From assembly GCF_000332275.1 (NCBI RefSeq), contig NZ_CM001776.1:558001-622000 (forward strand): DNA of 64,000 nucleotides. The letters run 5' to 3'. Made by a program: the position numbers and the translations under genes. This document shows, in pieces, positions 36,314 through 44,759 of this stretch (its first letter is position 1; the number at the start of each line of letters is the position of its first letter). This stretch comes from Synechococcus sp. PCC 7336 (lineage in GTDB: Bacteria > Cyanobacteriota > Cyanobacteriia > Thermostichales > PCC-7336). Under the pieces are notes generated by a model that was not told the DNA's origin, made no database searches, and saw only the letters and a program-made list of their open reading frames with translations.

Positions 36314-36484
36314 ATGGCGACAGTGACGCAAATGAAATGTGCTTGCGAACCATGCCTATGCATTGTGGGTATCAACTCGGCTGTGCAGAAGGATGGCAAG
36401 TATTACTGCAGCGAGGCTTGCGCCAGCGGTCATGCCGATGGCTCGACAGGCTGCGCCCACTCGGGATGCAATTGTCATAGTTAG
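36314..36484 (+). CDS. smtA: Bacterial metallothionein SmtA
   Basis: This 56-residue protein is easily missed because of its size. It has nine cysteines in the SmtA pattern: KCACEPCLC at 8-16, YYCSEAC at 30-36, and GCAHSGCNCH at 46-55. Histidines near the C-terminus (H40, H49, H55) can complete a Zn4 cluster. The ATG at 36314 follows a strong AGGAGG ribosome-binding site at 36301. It sequesters excess zinc (and cadmium) in the cytoplasm. It is divergent from smtB and should be derepressed by zinc. Confidence 0.95.
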   Translation: MATVTQMKCACEPCLCIVGINSAVQKDGKYYCSEACASGHADGSTGCAHSGCNCHS

Positions 36485-36714
36485 GACGCTTGTCAGAGTT
36501 CAGTCGGTTGAAACTGAGATGGTGAGATTTGGCGCGATCGGCTCCAGGCAGCGATCGCGCAAACATTGCTCCCCCGAGATGCCGTCGCGACTCTTTTCAG
36601 TGACAGAAAAGCGATATTCAGAACAGATACAGTCCCACGCCAGAGAATGAGGTTGTAAACCACCGCGATCGCACTGACCCGAAGCAGGTGTTTGACAAGC
36701 AGCTAGATGAATAC

Positions 36715-37404
36715 TCAAGCCGGGAAGATGGCATCAACAACCAGGGTCGTCAGGAACGTAACACCAACACCGCAAATGACGAAGCCCGCAAAACGCAGCG
36801 CCAGACCCGACGGTTCCATCAACTTGTCGAGCACAGCTTTGGCTATCCAGTAAGCCGCCACGGCGATCGCCATCTGAATGAACGCAAATCCCAGCAGGTA
36901 GGCAACGAGCGCTCCCATCTCGGCGCCAAAGATAGCCTCGCCATAAGCATGTCCGTGAAAAATCCCGGCAATCGCCGCCAGCCCGATCGCGATGGGGCGA
37001 CTGGGGGGCGTCTTCAGCGCCAGAAAAACCCCAAAGAGTAGCACCGACGCCGAAATCACCACCTCAGGCACAGGTAGATCGATACTCATCAAATGAATGC
37101 CCGTACCCAGCATCGACGCGACCACGAACGCGGCGGGAATCAGCAAGCCACCACCGATGGCAGCAGCCAACAGGCCAGAGGCAATCACAAACGCCAGATG
37201 GTCAATACCGATTAGCGGATGCCCCGTACCGGATAGAAACGCTTCCACGACATTATCGGGCGTTCCTCCACCGAAGGGATGGTGAGCTAAAGAAGGCGCG
37301 GCGGCGACAAGAAGTACCGCGATCGCCCCCAATGCCACAGATCCTAGTTGGCGCAATGAAAAACTTCTCTTGAGACCCCTCAAGGCTGAAATCGGTAAAT
37401 TCAT
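36715..37404 (-). CDS. hupE: HupE/UreJ-family metal (probably cobalt) permease
   Basis: The 229-residue membrane protein has a signal-like N-terminus. The family metal motif follows (HHPFGGG, then GHPLIGIDHLAF), as do a second conserved site (GIFHGHAYGEA) and six or seven membrane helices. HupE proteins carry nickel or cobalt. A cobalamin riboswitch lies directly upstream, so cobalt uptake for B12 synthesis is the best inference, as in other cyanobacteria. It converges with smtA, making this a small metal-homeostasis cluster. Confidence 0.92.
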   Translation of the reverse strand: MNLPISALRGLKRSFSLRQLGSVALGAIAVLLVAAAPSLAHHPFGGGTPDNVVEAFLSGTGHPLIGIDHLAFVIASGLLAAAIGGGLLIPAAFVVASMLGTGIHLMSIDLPVPEVVISASVLLFGVFLALKTPPSRPIAIGLAAIAGIFHGHAYGEAIFGAEMGALVAYLLGFAFIQMAIAVAAYWIAKAVLDKLMEPSGLALRFAGFVICGVGVTFLTTLVVDAIFPA

Positions 37405-37427
37405 CCGTACCTCGCAGATAAATCAGG

Positions 37428-37606
37428 TTAGTGCCATCGGCGGGCATTCTGACTGAGGCAAATGCTGACTTTAAGAGAGGGCTAGAAGGTTAGCCATCTG
37501 ACAGCATTCAGTTTTGCCAATACAGTTGCGGGACAGCGGCAGATTTGCACTGCTCTTTCCCCGTTTCCTCTAGCGGCCGATCCCCGCTAGAACCGATGAA
37601 GTAGCG
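37428..37606 (-). promoter_or_regulatory. Cobalamin (AdoCbl) riboswitch controlling hupE
   Basis: On the minus strand the leader contains GAGGAAACGGGG. The core follows (GTGCAAATCTGCCGCTGTCC and CGCAACTGTA, plus-strand about 37521-37556). The B12 box AGTCAGAATGCCCGCC is at 37438-37454, some 30 bases before the hupE start. Spacing and order match the class-I cobalamin riboswitch. Binding of adenosylcobalamin would shut off hupE. Confidence 0.9.
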
Positions 37607-37880
37607 CCATCGTATCACTCTTCGCAGAGAGACAAAATTGAGATTCATTATGTGAAGAAATGTGAAATGGCGCTCGTGTGTCCACTGTCGGTTCGAACAT
37701 TTTTCATGGTGTAACAGAATTTTCTTTTCTGCAATCGCGCACTAGATGTAGGGTATCTAAAAATCGGTATCCATACGCTCGCATCAAGAAGAGAGCCACC
37801 CACACTACTGGACCCATTGCTAGATCGGCAGAAGCGATCGGAGGCATTGGATCTAGGATAGGAGCATGCTCAGCTAGGCA
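37607..37880. other. Intergenic region upstream of a small exported-protein gene
   Basis: This holds the hupE promoter on one strand and that of the next gene on the other. I see no RNA gene or repeat. Confidence 0.4.
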
Positions 37881-38495
37881 GTGACTGTGGCTCTGCTAAC
37901 AAAAGGAGTATTCGCAAGTTTTTTCATGGTGCTGGCGATCGCCTATCAGATCGCGCCTGTCTCCGCTCAAACGGTCCCGCAGTTAAAGGCCGTAGTCCGG
38001 GATGCTGTGGACAGAGGGGACCTTCCCGTTGCGATCGCGCGTTTGGGCTGGCTGATTTCGTTGCTGGACGATCCGGCAGAACGGGCTGAGTACCAGGCTT
38101 ATCGAGACAGCCTCGAAGCTTTCTATTATGAAGAGCTGTCTGATGCTGAAAAAATTTATCTACAAATGGCAGGGGCGGGGCGAGAACTGGCGGCGATGCG
38201 ATTGGGTGGCGAATCCGCTTATTTGAATGCAGTAGTAGGAGCCACTCCGACTGACAATGCCGATGGCTTGGCGACGGCCTGTTTGAATGAATTACAGGTG
38301 CGCTTGCACTCGGACGAGCCACTCCGGTTTACGAGTCAGCCGCTGATTGTGGAGCTCGATCCTGGCGTTTATAACTTATCTGGAGTGGTTTCTGGGCCAG
38401 AGCGGGGCAGATATACGCGGCGATGGCGCTATCATTGCCTGCTGCGTCACGACGAGCTAGGCATCGAAGCATTGATCGCCAATATTTGGCTATAA
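37881..38495 (+). CDS. Exported protein of unknown function, 204 aa
   Basis: A signal peptide (about 1-29, ending PVSAQT) is followed by a helical region of about 100 residues. A C-terminal beta-rich stretch (LIVELDPGVYNLSGVVSGPERGR) comes last. The start is a GTG at 37881. I recognise no family. It converges with an antitoxin gene and has no obvious functional neighbours. Confidence 0.6.
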   Translation: MTVALLTKGVFASFFMVLAIAYQIAPVSAQTVPQLKAVVRDAVDRGDLPVAIARLGWLISLLDDPAERAEYQAYRDSLEAFYYEELSDAEKIYLQMAGAGRELAAMRLGGESAYLNAVVGATPTDNADGLATACLNELQVRLHSDEPLRFTSQPLIVELDPGVYNLSGVVSGPERGRYTRRWRYHCLLRHDELGIEALIANIWL

Positions 38496-38519
38496 ACCGC
38501 GCAAACAGGATTGCTCAGT

Positions 38520-38613
38520 CTCCCGTACCAAAGAATCGGAAGCTGGGTTCTCTTTTCTCTTGTACGTTCTTAGGTAAAGCCTCATAGCACTGCCAGAATC
38601 TTCGCGTTGCAAT
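38520..38613 (-). pseudogene. Truncated stump of a RelE/ParE-like toxin gene
   Basis: Just downstream of the antitoxin stop, one minus-strand frame reads ATRRFWQCYEALPKNVQE. This closely resembles the N-terminus of the cyanobacterial RelE/ParE-type toxins that normally follow this antitoxin family. After these ~18 residues the similarity ends and a stop follows shortly. There is no ATG in the correct frame. The toxin is therefore broken at both ends. Confidence 0.55.
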
Positions 38614-38616
38614 GCA

Positions 38617-38817
38617 TCAGACTTCCCGACAGTGACCCGCTTTGAAGTCAGCGATCGCTTCTTTAGCCAGGGTCTCTAACTTGCCATCGGCGATGTCTCG
38701 CTCTAACTGCTCGTCCCATTGCAGGTAATCCAAATCAAAAAACCATTGTCTGAGTTGTTGAAATTCATCTGATGGAAGAGTCAGGATGGCTGCTTCGATT
38801 TGTTCGAGGGTTGACAT
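38617..38817 (-). CDS. Orphan type II antitoxin, 66 aa
   Basis: From the ATG at 38817 the product starts MSTLEQIEAAILTLPSDEFQ. It contains WDEQLERDIADGKLETLAKEA and ends FKAGHCREV. This is the pattern of a widespread cyanobacterial antitoxin usually encoded just before a RelE/ParE toxin. Here only a toxin stump follows, so it is an orphan. The longer open frame (to 39114) adds residues without family similarity. A possible TTGACA box lies at 38881-38886 on the minus strand. Confidence 0.75.
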   Translation of the reverse strand: MSTLEQIEAAILTLPSDEFQQLRQWFFDLDYLQWDEQLERDIADGKLETLAKEAIADFKAGHCREV

Positions 38818-39322
38818 ATCAGTCTCCAACTCTTCTTGGATTGGGTGAGTGTGAGGCACGCTATTCGCAGTATTTGGGCCTGTCAATGTGATAGGAGAGA
38901 GCCTGGATTTTAGCATGACAGAACTCGAACAACAGTAACAATACCTTGCAAAAGTTATGACAGGATTTGGGAGCAGCCTCTGAAGCGTCAATTGAGGTTT
39001 TCTTAGCCGATTCGAAGAAGTCGAGAAAGAAGCTTCACGATGCAAGGCTTCGTCAATGCAGCTACAGAAGCCACGCTCTGGCCGATCGTTGGCAATCTCG
39101 GCGATCGCCGACAAGCAATTCAGTTATTCACATCACACTGCAATCGCAGAGAGAAAGGAAAGCCTAAAATCTGAGCGGGAATGCGCAGGCGTCGTGCTAA
39201 ATTATGGTGCTGGTTGGTGGGTATAGTGCGGTATCGCCGCTGGAGTGCGTCGCCGCGAGCGAAGCGCCAGCTCGCCCAACCCCGTCCCCGTCGTTTCGCA
39301 ATCTCAAAGGTTTGAGGCAGCT
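38818..39322. other. Intergenic region upstream of serA
   Basis: About 500 bases separate the divergent antitoxin and serA genes. Both promoters should lie here. No RNA gene or significant repeat was found. Confidence 0.4.
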
Positions 39323-40903
39323 ATGCCGAGTATTATTGTCACCGACTCGATCGACCCAGCAGGCATCGAAATTCTGTCCCAAGTGGCTCATGTCGATGTC
39401 AAGCTCAAGCTCCCCCCCGCAGAGCTGGTCGCCGCCATCTCCGAATACGACGCCATCATGATCCGTTCCGGCACCCAAGTCACTAAAGAAGTGATCGAAG
39501 CGGGCAAAAACCTCAAGATTATCGGCAGAGCTGGCGTCGGCGTGGATAACGTCGACATTCCTGCCGCCACCCGTGCCGGGATTGTGGTCGTCAACTCCCC
39601 CGAGGGCAACACCATTGCGGCTGCCGAGCACGCGCTGGCCCTGATGCTCAGTCTGTCCCGTCACACCCCCCAAGCCAACGCCTCTCTCAAAGCAGGTAAG
39701 TGGGAGCGGAAGAAGTTTATTGGCGTAGAGGTTTACAAGAAAACCTTAGGCGTCGTCGGTCTGGGCAAAATCGGTTCTCATATCGCCCAAGCTGCTCGGG
39801 CTATGGGCATGAAGCTGCTGGCCTACGATCCCTATCTGTCTAACGAGCGAGCCCAAAAGCTCGGCGCTCGCCTCGTGGATTTCGATACCCTCGTCACCGA
39901 ATCTGATTTCATTACTCTGCACATTCCTAAAACCCCCGAGACCGTCGATCTATTTAATGCCGAAACCTTCAAAAAGATGAAACCTGCTGCTCGCATTATT
40001 AACTGCGCTCGCGGCGGTCTCATCAACGAACAGGATCTCTACGAAGCCCTCGTGGCTGGCGAAATTGCTGGGGCAGCATTAGACGTGTATGACGCTGAAC
40101 CTATGCCCGAATCGCCCTTGTGGTCGCTGGATAAAGAAATTGTGCTCACCCCTCACTTGGGGGCATCCACAGAAGAGGCACAAGCCAATGTAGCGATCGA
40201 TGTGGCCGAGCAAATTCGCGATGTTTTGCTGGGTCTGCCCGCTCGCTCTGCGGTCAATATCCCCGGTCTCATGCCCGAGGCCCTGCAAGAGCTGCAACCG
40301 TATTTGTCGATGGCGGAGCGGTTGGGCTGCATGGTGGGTCAACTGGCTGGCGATCGCATTACCCAGTTAGACATTCGCCTGCAGGGGGATCTGGCCGAGA
40401 AGGACGGACAGCCCATCATCGTGGCTGCCCTCAAAGGTCTCCTGTCGCTGGCGCTGCGGGAGCGGGTCAACTATGTGAACGCATCGATTGAAGCGAAAGA
40501 GCGCGGTATTCGCGTTGTGGAAACCCGCGATGCCTCCGCCCGCGATTACTCCGGTTCGCTGCATTTGACTGCCTATGGCAACAATGGCGATCGCTCGATT
40601 ATGGGGGCTCTGCTGGAGGGCTCTGAAATGCGGATCACCAGTATTGACGACTATCCCATCAACGTGCCTCCTGCCGACAATATGTTGATGACCCTTCACC
40701 GCGATATGCCGGGGATGATCGGCAAAATCGGTTCGTTGTTGGGCTCTTACAACGTCAACATTGCCAGTATGCATTTGGGACGCAAGATCGTGCGCGGCGA
40801 TGCGGTGATGATTTTGAGTCTCGACGATCCTCTGCCTGAAGGCTTGATTGAAGAGATCCGCAAAGAAGCGGGTATCCGCGATGCTTATACGATTGACCTG
40901 TAG
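39323..40903 (+). CDS. serA: D-3-phosphoglycerate dehydrogenase
   Basis: From the ATG at 39323 (MPSIIVTDSIDPAG) the protein is 526 residues, the long form. The NAD motif is GLGKIGSHIA. The catalytic residues lie in RSGTQV/INCARGGLINE (Arg), DVYDAEPMPE (Glu) and LTPHLGASTEEAQ (His). An allosteric substrate-binding domain and a C-terminal ACT domain (MLMTLHRDMPGMIGKIGSLLG) complete it. It catalyses the first step of serine synthesis, with feedback by serine likely through the ACT domain. An IS element is inserted about 50 bases after its stop. Confidence 0.96.
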   Translation: MPSIIVTDSIDPAGIEILSQVAHVDVKLKLPPAELVAAISEYDAIMIRSGTQVTKEVIEAGKNLKIIGRAGVGVDNVDIPAATRAGIVVVNSPEGNTIAAAEHALALMLSLSRHTPQANASLKAGKWERKKFIGVEVYKKTLGVVGLGKIGSHIAQAARAMGMKLLAYDPYLSNERAQKLGARLVDFDTLVTESDFITLHIPKTPETVDLFNAETFKKMKPAARIINCARGGLINEQDLYEALVAGEIAGAALDVYDAEPMPESPLWSLDKEIVLTPHLGASTEEAQANVAIDVAEQIRDVLLGLPARSAVNIPGLMPEALQELQPYLSMAERLGCMVGQLAGDRITQLDIRLQGDLAEKDGQPIIVAALKGLLSLALRERVNYVNASIEAKERGIRVVETRDASARDYSGSLHLTAYGNNGDRSIMGALLEGSEMRITSIDDYPINVPPADNMLMTLHRDMPGMIGKIGSLLGSYNVNIASMHLGRKIVRGDAVMILSLDDPLPEGLIEEIRKEAGIRDAYTIDL

Positions 40904-40924
40904 GATGTGAATTCTGCGGGGGGA

Positions 40925-40955
40925 TGGCCCTCACCCCCGGCCCCTCTCCCTTGGG
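40925..40955. repeat. Dispersed GC-rich repeat, copy 3, interrupted by the IS4-type element
   Basis: GGCCCTCACCCCCGGCCCCT and the following CTCCC match copies 1 and 2. The remainder of the copy (GGGAGAGGGGAGAAACAG) continues on the other side of the insertion at about 42453. Confidence 0.9.
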
Positions 40956-42445
40956 CTATCCATTAGGCAAAAGTAGCTGAACCATAGACAGGCACTAGCT
41001 TTGAGAAGCCAGTTGAGCCCCTTCAAGCAAATGGTGGAGTTTGGTCAGCCCTCGCCAAAGCGTCTTCAATCCAGGGTTGCCATCGCCCTTGCGAGCCAAG
41101 AAGCCTCCCAATCGAGCAATCCACAGCATTGCCTGTTGCAGAGTGGGTGGCTTTTGAGAGCGACTTTTCGGCACAAACTTGCGTCGTAACAGCCGCCATT
41201 CAGCAGGCTGTAAAACGAGCTCACAGGAGGCTTGCGGGGTGAGTCGAGCGCGGTAGGTCAGCCACATCAATCGCCAAGCTACAACGTTGTAGGTTGCCAG
41301 AGCCTTGAGCAAGCGCTCATAGCTTTGCAGTTGGAGCTGTTCGATGCCACAGCCACTTTTGAGGGTGAAGTGAAACCGCTCAATCAGCCAGCGGTAGCTA
41401 TACCAGCGGATGCACTGACAGACCTGCTCGAAGCTCTCAACTGGCAAGCTGGTCAGCAGAAACCAGCGAATCGGCTGAGCGCCATCATCAGGGGGGACGG
41501 TTTCTTCCACGAAGATGGCATTGAGGCGCACGGGCTCTAAGCTCGCGGCTTTGAGGTGATGCGATGGCACCTCCAGCGTCACCGCCATCGCCCGCACCTG
41601 CAACTGGGCAATGCGGGCCGCTCGCTTGGGATTACGCTGCACTTGCAGGCTCATCGCTCCCAAGACTGGGGCTTGTTCGAGGGTGGGGATGAACTTGCCC
41701 AGCTCGTGGCTAAGTTTGCGATTGTGCCTTGCGCGGATGAGTAACTCCCTGTTGTCCGCACGGGGATGGGCAAACAGTTCGAAGATGTCTGCTTCTCGAT
41801 CGCCAATATGAACCACTTGCTCTTGGCCCGCGAGCTCTCGCTCTACGGCTGCGAGAGTTGCTATCCAGCGATAGCTTTCCTTTTGCTCGATGGGAGTCAC
41901 TGAGCGTTTTTCTTTCTTCCCGCGCCGCTGTTTGCGATTCCAGATGAATTGACTCAACAGACCTAAGGGTTCTCCCTCGCCGCTCACCGCAAAACAACTG
42001 TGGACTTTGATTCCCTGTTGATGGCTTTGATTGATGAAGCCCAGCCCTTCGGTCTGGGGGTGAGTGGTGAAGTCGAAATCCGTTGTGTCTTGAATGGCCA
42101 GCACCGTCTTGCCCGTGAGGGCCCGCCTGACCACTCCATCACGATGACTGTCCAGAATGCTGCTCGTGCTCACCTTCGGGTTGGCCCAAAATCGATAGGT
42201 TCCTTGGGCCACTGAGGCATTCCCACTCGCCTGAGGCACGCTCGCTGTGGGCTGCTCACTCAAGTCTGTGACGATCTGCCCCAACCGCTTTGCATGTCGC
42301 AAATCGGCGAAGTGGATCGGGTTGATTTCTTGGCTGACCCAATCTTGCATGGTTTCTCTCCCTCCGGCTACAACTGCTTCAGTCTCTACTGCAGTTTATA
42401 ATCCAGTCACAGTAAGCTCTCCATCGACTTGTGCCTAATGGATAG
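40956..42445 (-). mobile_element. Intact IS4-family insertion sequence, 1490 bp
   Basis: The ends are inverted repeats of about 20 bp: CTATCCATTAGGCAAAAGT at the left and its near complement at the right, with one or two mismatches. They are flanked by a perfect 10-bp direct repeat CTCCCTTGGG (40946-40955 and 42446-42455), the target duplication. The single gene inside is uninterrupted. Perfect target duplication and an intact gene point to a recent insertion. Confidence 0.95.
40995..42350 (-). CDS. IS4-family DDE transposase
   Basis: The 451-residue transposase has an N-terminal domain of the Tn5/IS4 type (HFADLRHAKRLGQIVTDL). The catalytic acidic residues are in AIQDTTDFDF (D88), HIGDREADIFELF and YSYRWLIERFHFTLKSG (Y-x2-R-W-x-IE, the IS4 YREK-like motif). 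The C-terminus is complete. It starts from an ATG at 42350 inside the right end of the element. Confidence 0.95.
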   Translation of the reverse strand: MQDWVSQEINPIHFADLRHAKRLGQIVTDLSEQPTASVPQASGNASVAQGTYRFWANPKVSTSSILDSHRDGVVRRALTGKTVLAIQDTTDFDFTTHPQTEGLGFINQSHQQGIKVHSCFAVSGEGEPLGLLSQFIWNRKQRRGKKEKRSVTPIEQKESYRWIATLAAVERELAGQEQVVHIGDREADIFELFAHPRADNRELLIRARHNRKLSHELGKFIPTLEQAPVLGAMSLQVQRNPKRAARIAQLQVRAMAVTLEVPSHHLKAASLEPVRLNAIFVEETVPPDDGAQPIRWFLLTSLPVESFEQVCQCIRWYSYRWLIERFHFTLKSGCGIEQLQLQSYERLLKALATYNVVAWRLMWLTYRARLTPQASCELVLQPAEWRLLRRKFVPKSRSQKPPTLQQAMLWIARLGGFLARKGDGNPGLKTLWRGLTKLHHLLEGAQLASQS

Positions 42446-42472
42446 CTCCCTTGGGAGAGGGGAGAAACAGGT

Positions 42473-43585
42473 TTAGAGCAGCATTAGCTTCTCTTGGGTC
42501 AATTTTGGCTGGCGCGGTAAATAGACTTGAATTGGTTTCACTGGGTGTCCGTCGGACCAATGGCCCATGTCGAAGGTGAGTCGATCGGCTCGATCGCCCT
42601 TGAGGACGCGATCGAGGGCGTGCCAAATGTATCGCCAGTCCAAATTATTGGCAACCCCCACACCATCCAAGACTGTTAGAGCGAGGAAGGGAGGGAAGAA
42701 ACTGGTATCGTCGGTGGCCTGTTCGTGGTTGGCGTACATTGCCGGACAGCCGTAGGCATCAGTAAAGGACAAGTACATCTTTTTATCGGGCGAGGCAATG
42801 TATTCGAAATAATTCAGCCACTTTTGGGGAGCAATGACCCAATCGTCGTTGCCGTGTAAAATTCCCACTGGCATGGTTAAGTCTTGGCCGGTCTGTTTAA
42901 TGTCGACTTCTTTGATGATTTTTTCCAGCAAGTCCCCTAACTTGCCCGAGAGTGGATCTGAACTGGGAATTGGATCGGCCACGACAACCTGTTGGGGGAG
43001 AAGCTGTTGGGGTAACGCTCGATGTTTGACGTAACTCGGCCAACTGAGGGCAAATAAGCCTCCTAAAGAATGGCCGAACAAATAGGTGTCCACCTCTTGG
43101 CTCAACAGGTTCTCGGATTCATAGGCTTTCTGAACGCTACTCAGAGCATTTCCCATCCACAGCTCTTGAGAGTCGAGGGCTTCTTCTCCTAAGACCGCAT
43201 CGATGAGGGCTTCGAGTGTCTGAAAGGGGGTTTGTTGGAAATGACAAAAGCCTGTTTGAAAATTGGGATAAAACACGTAATAGCCCTGTTTGACTAGATG
43301 CTCGATATGTTCTCCATAAATTCTCGATGGACCGAGGGTAAATCCATGTAGGTAGATGATGCATTTGGGGCGGTTGTTGTCGCCTAAGTAGGGATTGCTG
43401 GGTTTGTGAATTTCAATGTAGCTGCCGTCTTTACAGATTCCTTGATGGATAGGAGGCTGGAGGTCCGAAGTATAAATCTGGCTATAGTCCGGTGGTGCGG
43501 GCGGTTTGGCTCGGAATTCTCCCGTCCACCGACATAAGAACTGATTGAGGTAATAGGCAAGGGTGGCTCTAAAGACAGTTGTCAC
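42473..43585 (-). CDS. Alpha/beta-hydrolase family protein
   Basis: The 370-residue protein has the hydrolase elements in order. The oxyanion loop is CIIYLHGFTLGPSR (about 94-107). The nucleophile elbow is GHSLGGLFALSW (Ser of GHSLGG). An acid is likely in ILHGNDDWVIAP, and a C-terminal His in DMGHWSDGHP. No signal peptide is evident, though the N-terminus is hydrophobic. Substrate cannot be told. The gene is separated from serA by the IS element; its stop lies 28 bases beyond the right IS end. Confidence 0.82.
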   Translation of the reverse strand: MTTVFRATLAYYLNQFLCRWTGEFRAKPPAPPDYSQIYTSDLQPPIHQGICKDGSYIEIHKPSNPYLGDNNRPKCIIYLHGFTLGPSRIYGEHIEHLVKQGYYVFYPNFQTGFCHFQQTPFQTLEALIDAVLGEEALDSQELWMGNALSSVQKAYESENLLSQEVDTYLFGHSLGGLFALSWPSYVKHRALPQQLLPQQVVVADPIPSSDPLSGKLGDLLEKIIKEVDIKQTGQDLTMPVGILHGNDDWVIAPQKWLNYFEYIASPDKKMYLSFTDAYGCPAMYANHEQATDDTSFFPPFLALTVLDGVGVANNLDWRYIWHALDRVLKGDRADRLTFDMGHWSDGHPVKPIQVYLPRQPKLTQEKLMLL

Positions 43586-43659
43586 GAGTAGATCTCCAAG
43601 GCGATCGCCATCAATCGAATCGTATCCAAAGTTTGAGCAAAAACAGAGGGCGGCTGTCA

Positions 43660-43950
43660 GCGCTCGCGGCGCGTGGCGTCAGCTTTGGGAAACTTTTTGG
43701 ATTCGCTGTAAGCTAGGCGAACTTGCGATCGCCACTAGGCCGTGCGAACGCTCGGAATGAAGCTCGAAGCTGTCTGGCTCCTGGCTCGGAGCGGAGTGCC
43801 CACATGGACCCCAACACGCTCGCAAGTGGCGACATCGAGGACCAGCCAAATCCACTGTTGGTTGCCTCGATCGCCGACAAACGACCACAGTTCGTCAGAC
43901 TGAATCGTCAATCGGTAGCGATCGCTCGCCTCGTAGATTGGGTTGAAGCA
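43660..43950 (-). pseudogene. IS1-family transposase relic
   Basis: On the minus strand the frame reads NPIYEASDRYRLTIQSDELW, then SFVGDRGNQQWIWLVLDVAT, then CERVGVHVG. This is the DELWSFVG...WIWLALD core of IS1-type transposases. The N-terminal zinc/HTH part is absent. The frame is interrupted by TAG (43735-43737), and similarity fades over the following ~70 bases. The remaining sequence between 43586 and 44044 shows nothing else recognisable. Confidence 0.7.
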
Positions 43951-44044
43951 TGAAACCCAACATCCGTGCTTGGAGAGACTTTTCTACCCTTTACGGGACA
44001 AATTTTGTCACACTGAATAGAAGCTCGAATTCAGGTAGAAGTGC

Positions 44045-44590
44045 ATGGCTGCGAATTGGAATGGTGTGAGAAGTCAGTGGCTCAGACCGGCTCCAGCACT
44101 GACGTTAGTGGTGTCGCTGTTAGCGATTTGGGGCTGTACGACATCCGATTTAGCTTCTTCGCAGCCCGAACCGCAGCCAATCCCCGACCCGCGAGGACAA
44201 ATGCTGCCGATTGAGGGGCGGGCGATCGTAGGCGATCGCATATTCGATTTGGAAATCGCCCGTACTCCTGCACAGCAGCAACTGGGACTCATGTTTCGCG
44301 ATCCCCTGCCAGAGGGTCAGGGCATGCTATTTCCCTTCGAGCCTCCCCGTCCGGTTAGCTTTTGGATGTTTAACGTCACTTTCGATCTGGACATTGTCTT
44401 TATGTTCGAAGGGGAAGTGGTCTACATTGCGGCATCGGTGCCTGGGTGTGCGGCGCTACCCTGTCCCAGTTACGGCCCGCCTGAGGATGTCTTGGCGGAC
44501 AGTGTTTTGGAACTGAATGGCGGAACTGCTGCGCAAATCGAACTGAAGCCAGGGACAGCGGTGGCTGTGGAATACTTCGACGAGCCGTAG
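44045..44590 (+). CDS. DUF192 family lipoprotein
   Basis: The 181-residue protein has a lipobox (LAIWGCTT, Cys31). The DUF192 domain follows: ARTPAQQQLGLMFRDPLPEGQGMLF, the SFWMFNVTFDLDIVFM strand-turn, and a Cys pair in VPGCAALPC. DUF192 proteins are small beta-barrel exported proteins of unknown function. The domain is full length. Start ATG at 44045. Confidence 0.88.
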   Translation: MAANWNGVRSQWLRPAPALTLVVSLLAIWGCTTSDLASSQPEPQPIPDPRGQMLPIEGRAIVGDRIFDLEIARTPAQQQLGLMFRDPLPEGQGMLFPFEPPRPVSFWMFNVTFDLDIVFMFEGEVVYIAASVPGCAALPCPSYGPPEDVLADSVLELNGGTAAQIELKPGTAVAVEYFDEP

Positions 44591-44759
44591 AGCGGCTTCA
44601 GACCGGCTGGAGGTAGGTTGGCTGCGGTAGAGCTGTTGCGGAGAGAGCGGGAATTGCTTCCATCCTTCCGGCAAGTCGAGTTACCTTATTTGAAGGTGAG
44701 TTGATTTACTTTGCGTTGCATGTCGCGACATTGCCGAATTCGTTCTCAATGCTTTTCCT

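Noticed and set aside
44591-44759. Glycine riboswitch upstream of gcvP
   Set aside because: A GGAGAGAG stretch is present, but the conserved core and paired helices of the glycine riboswitch could not be found.
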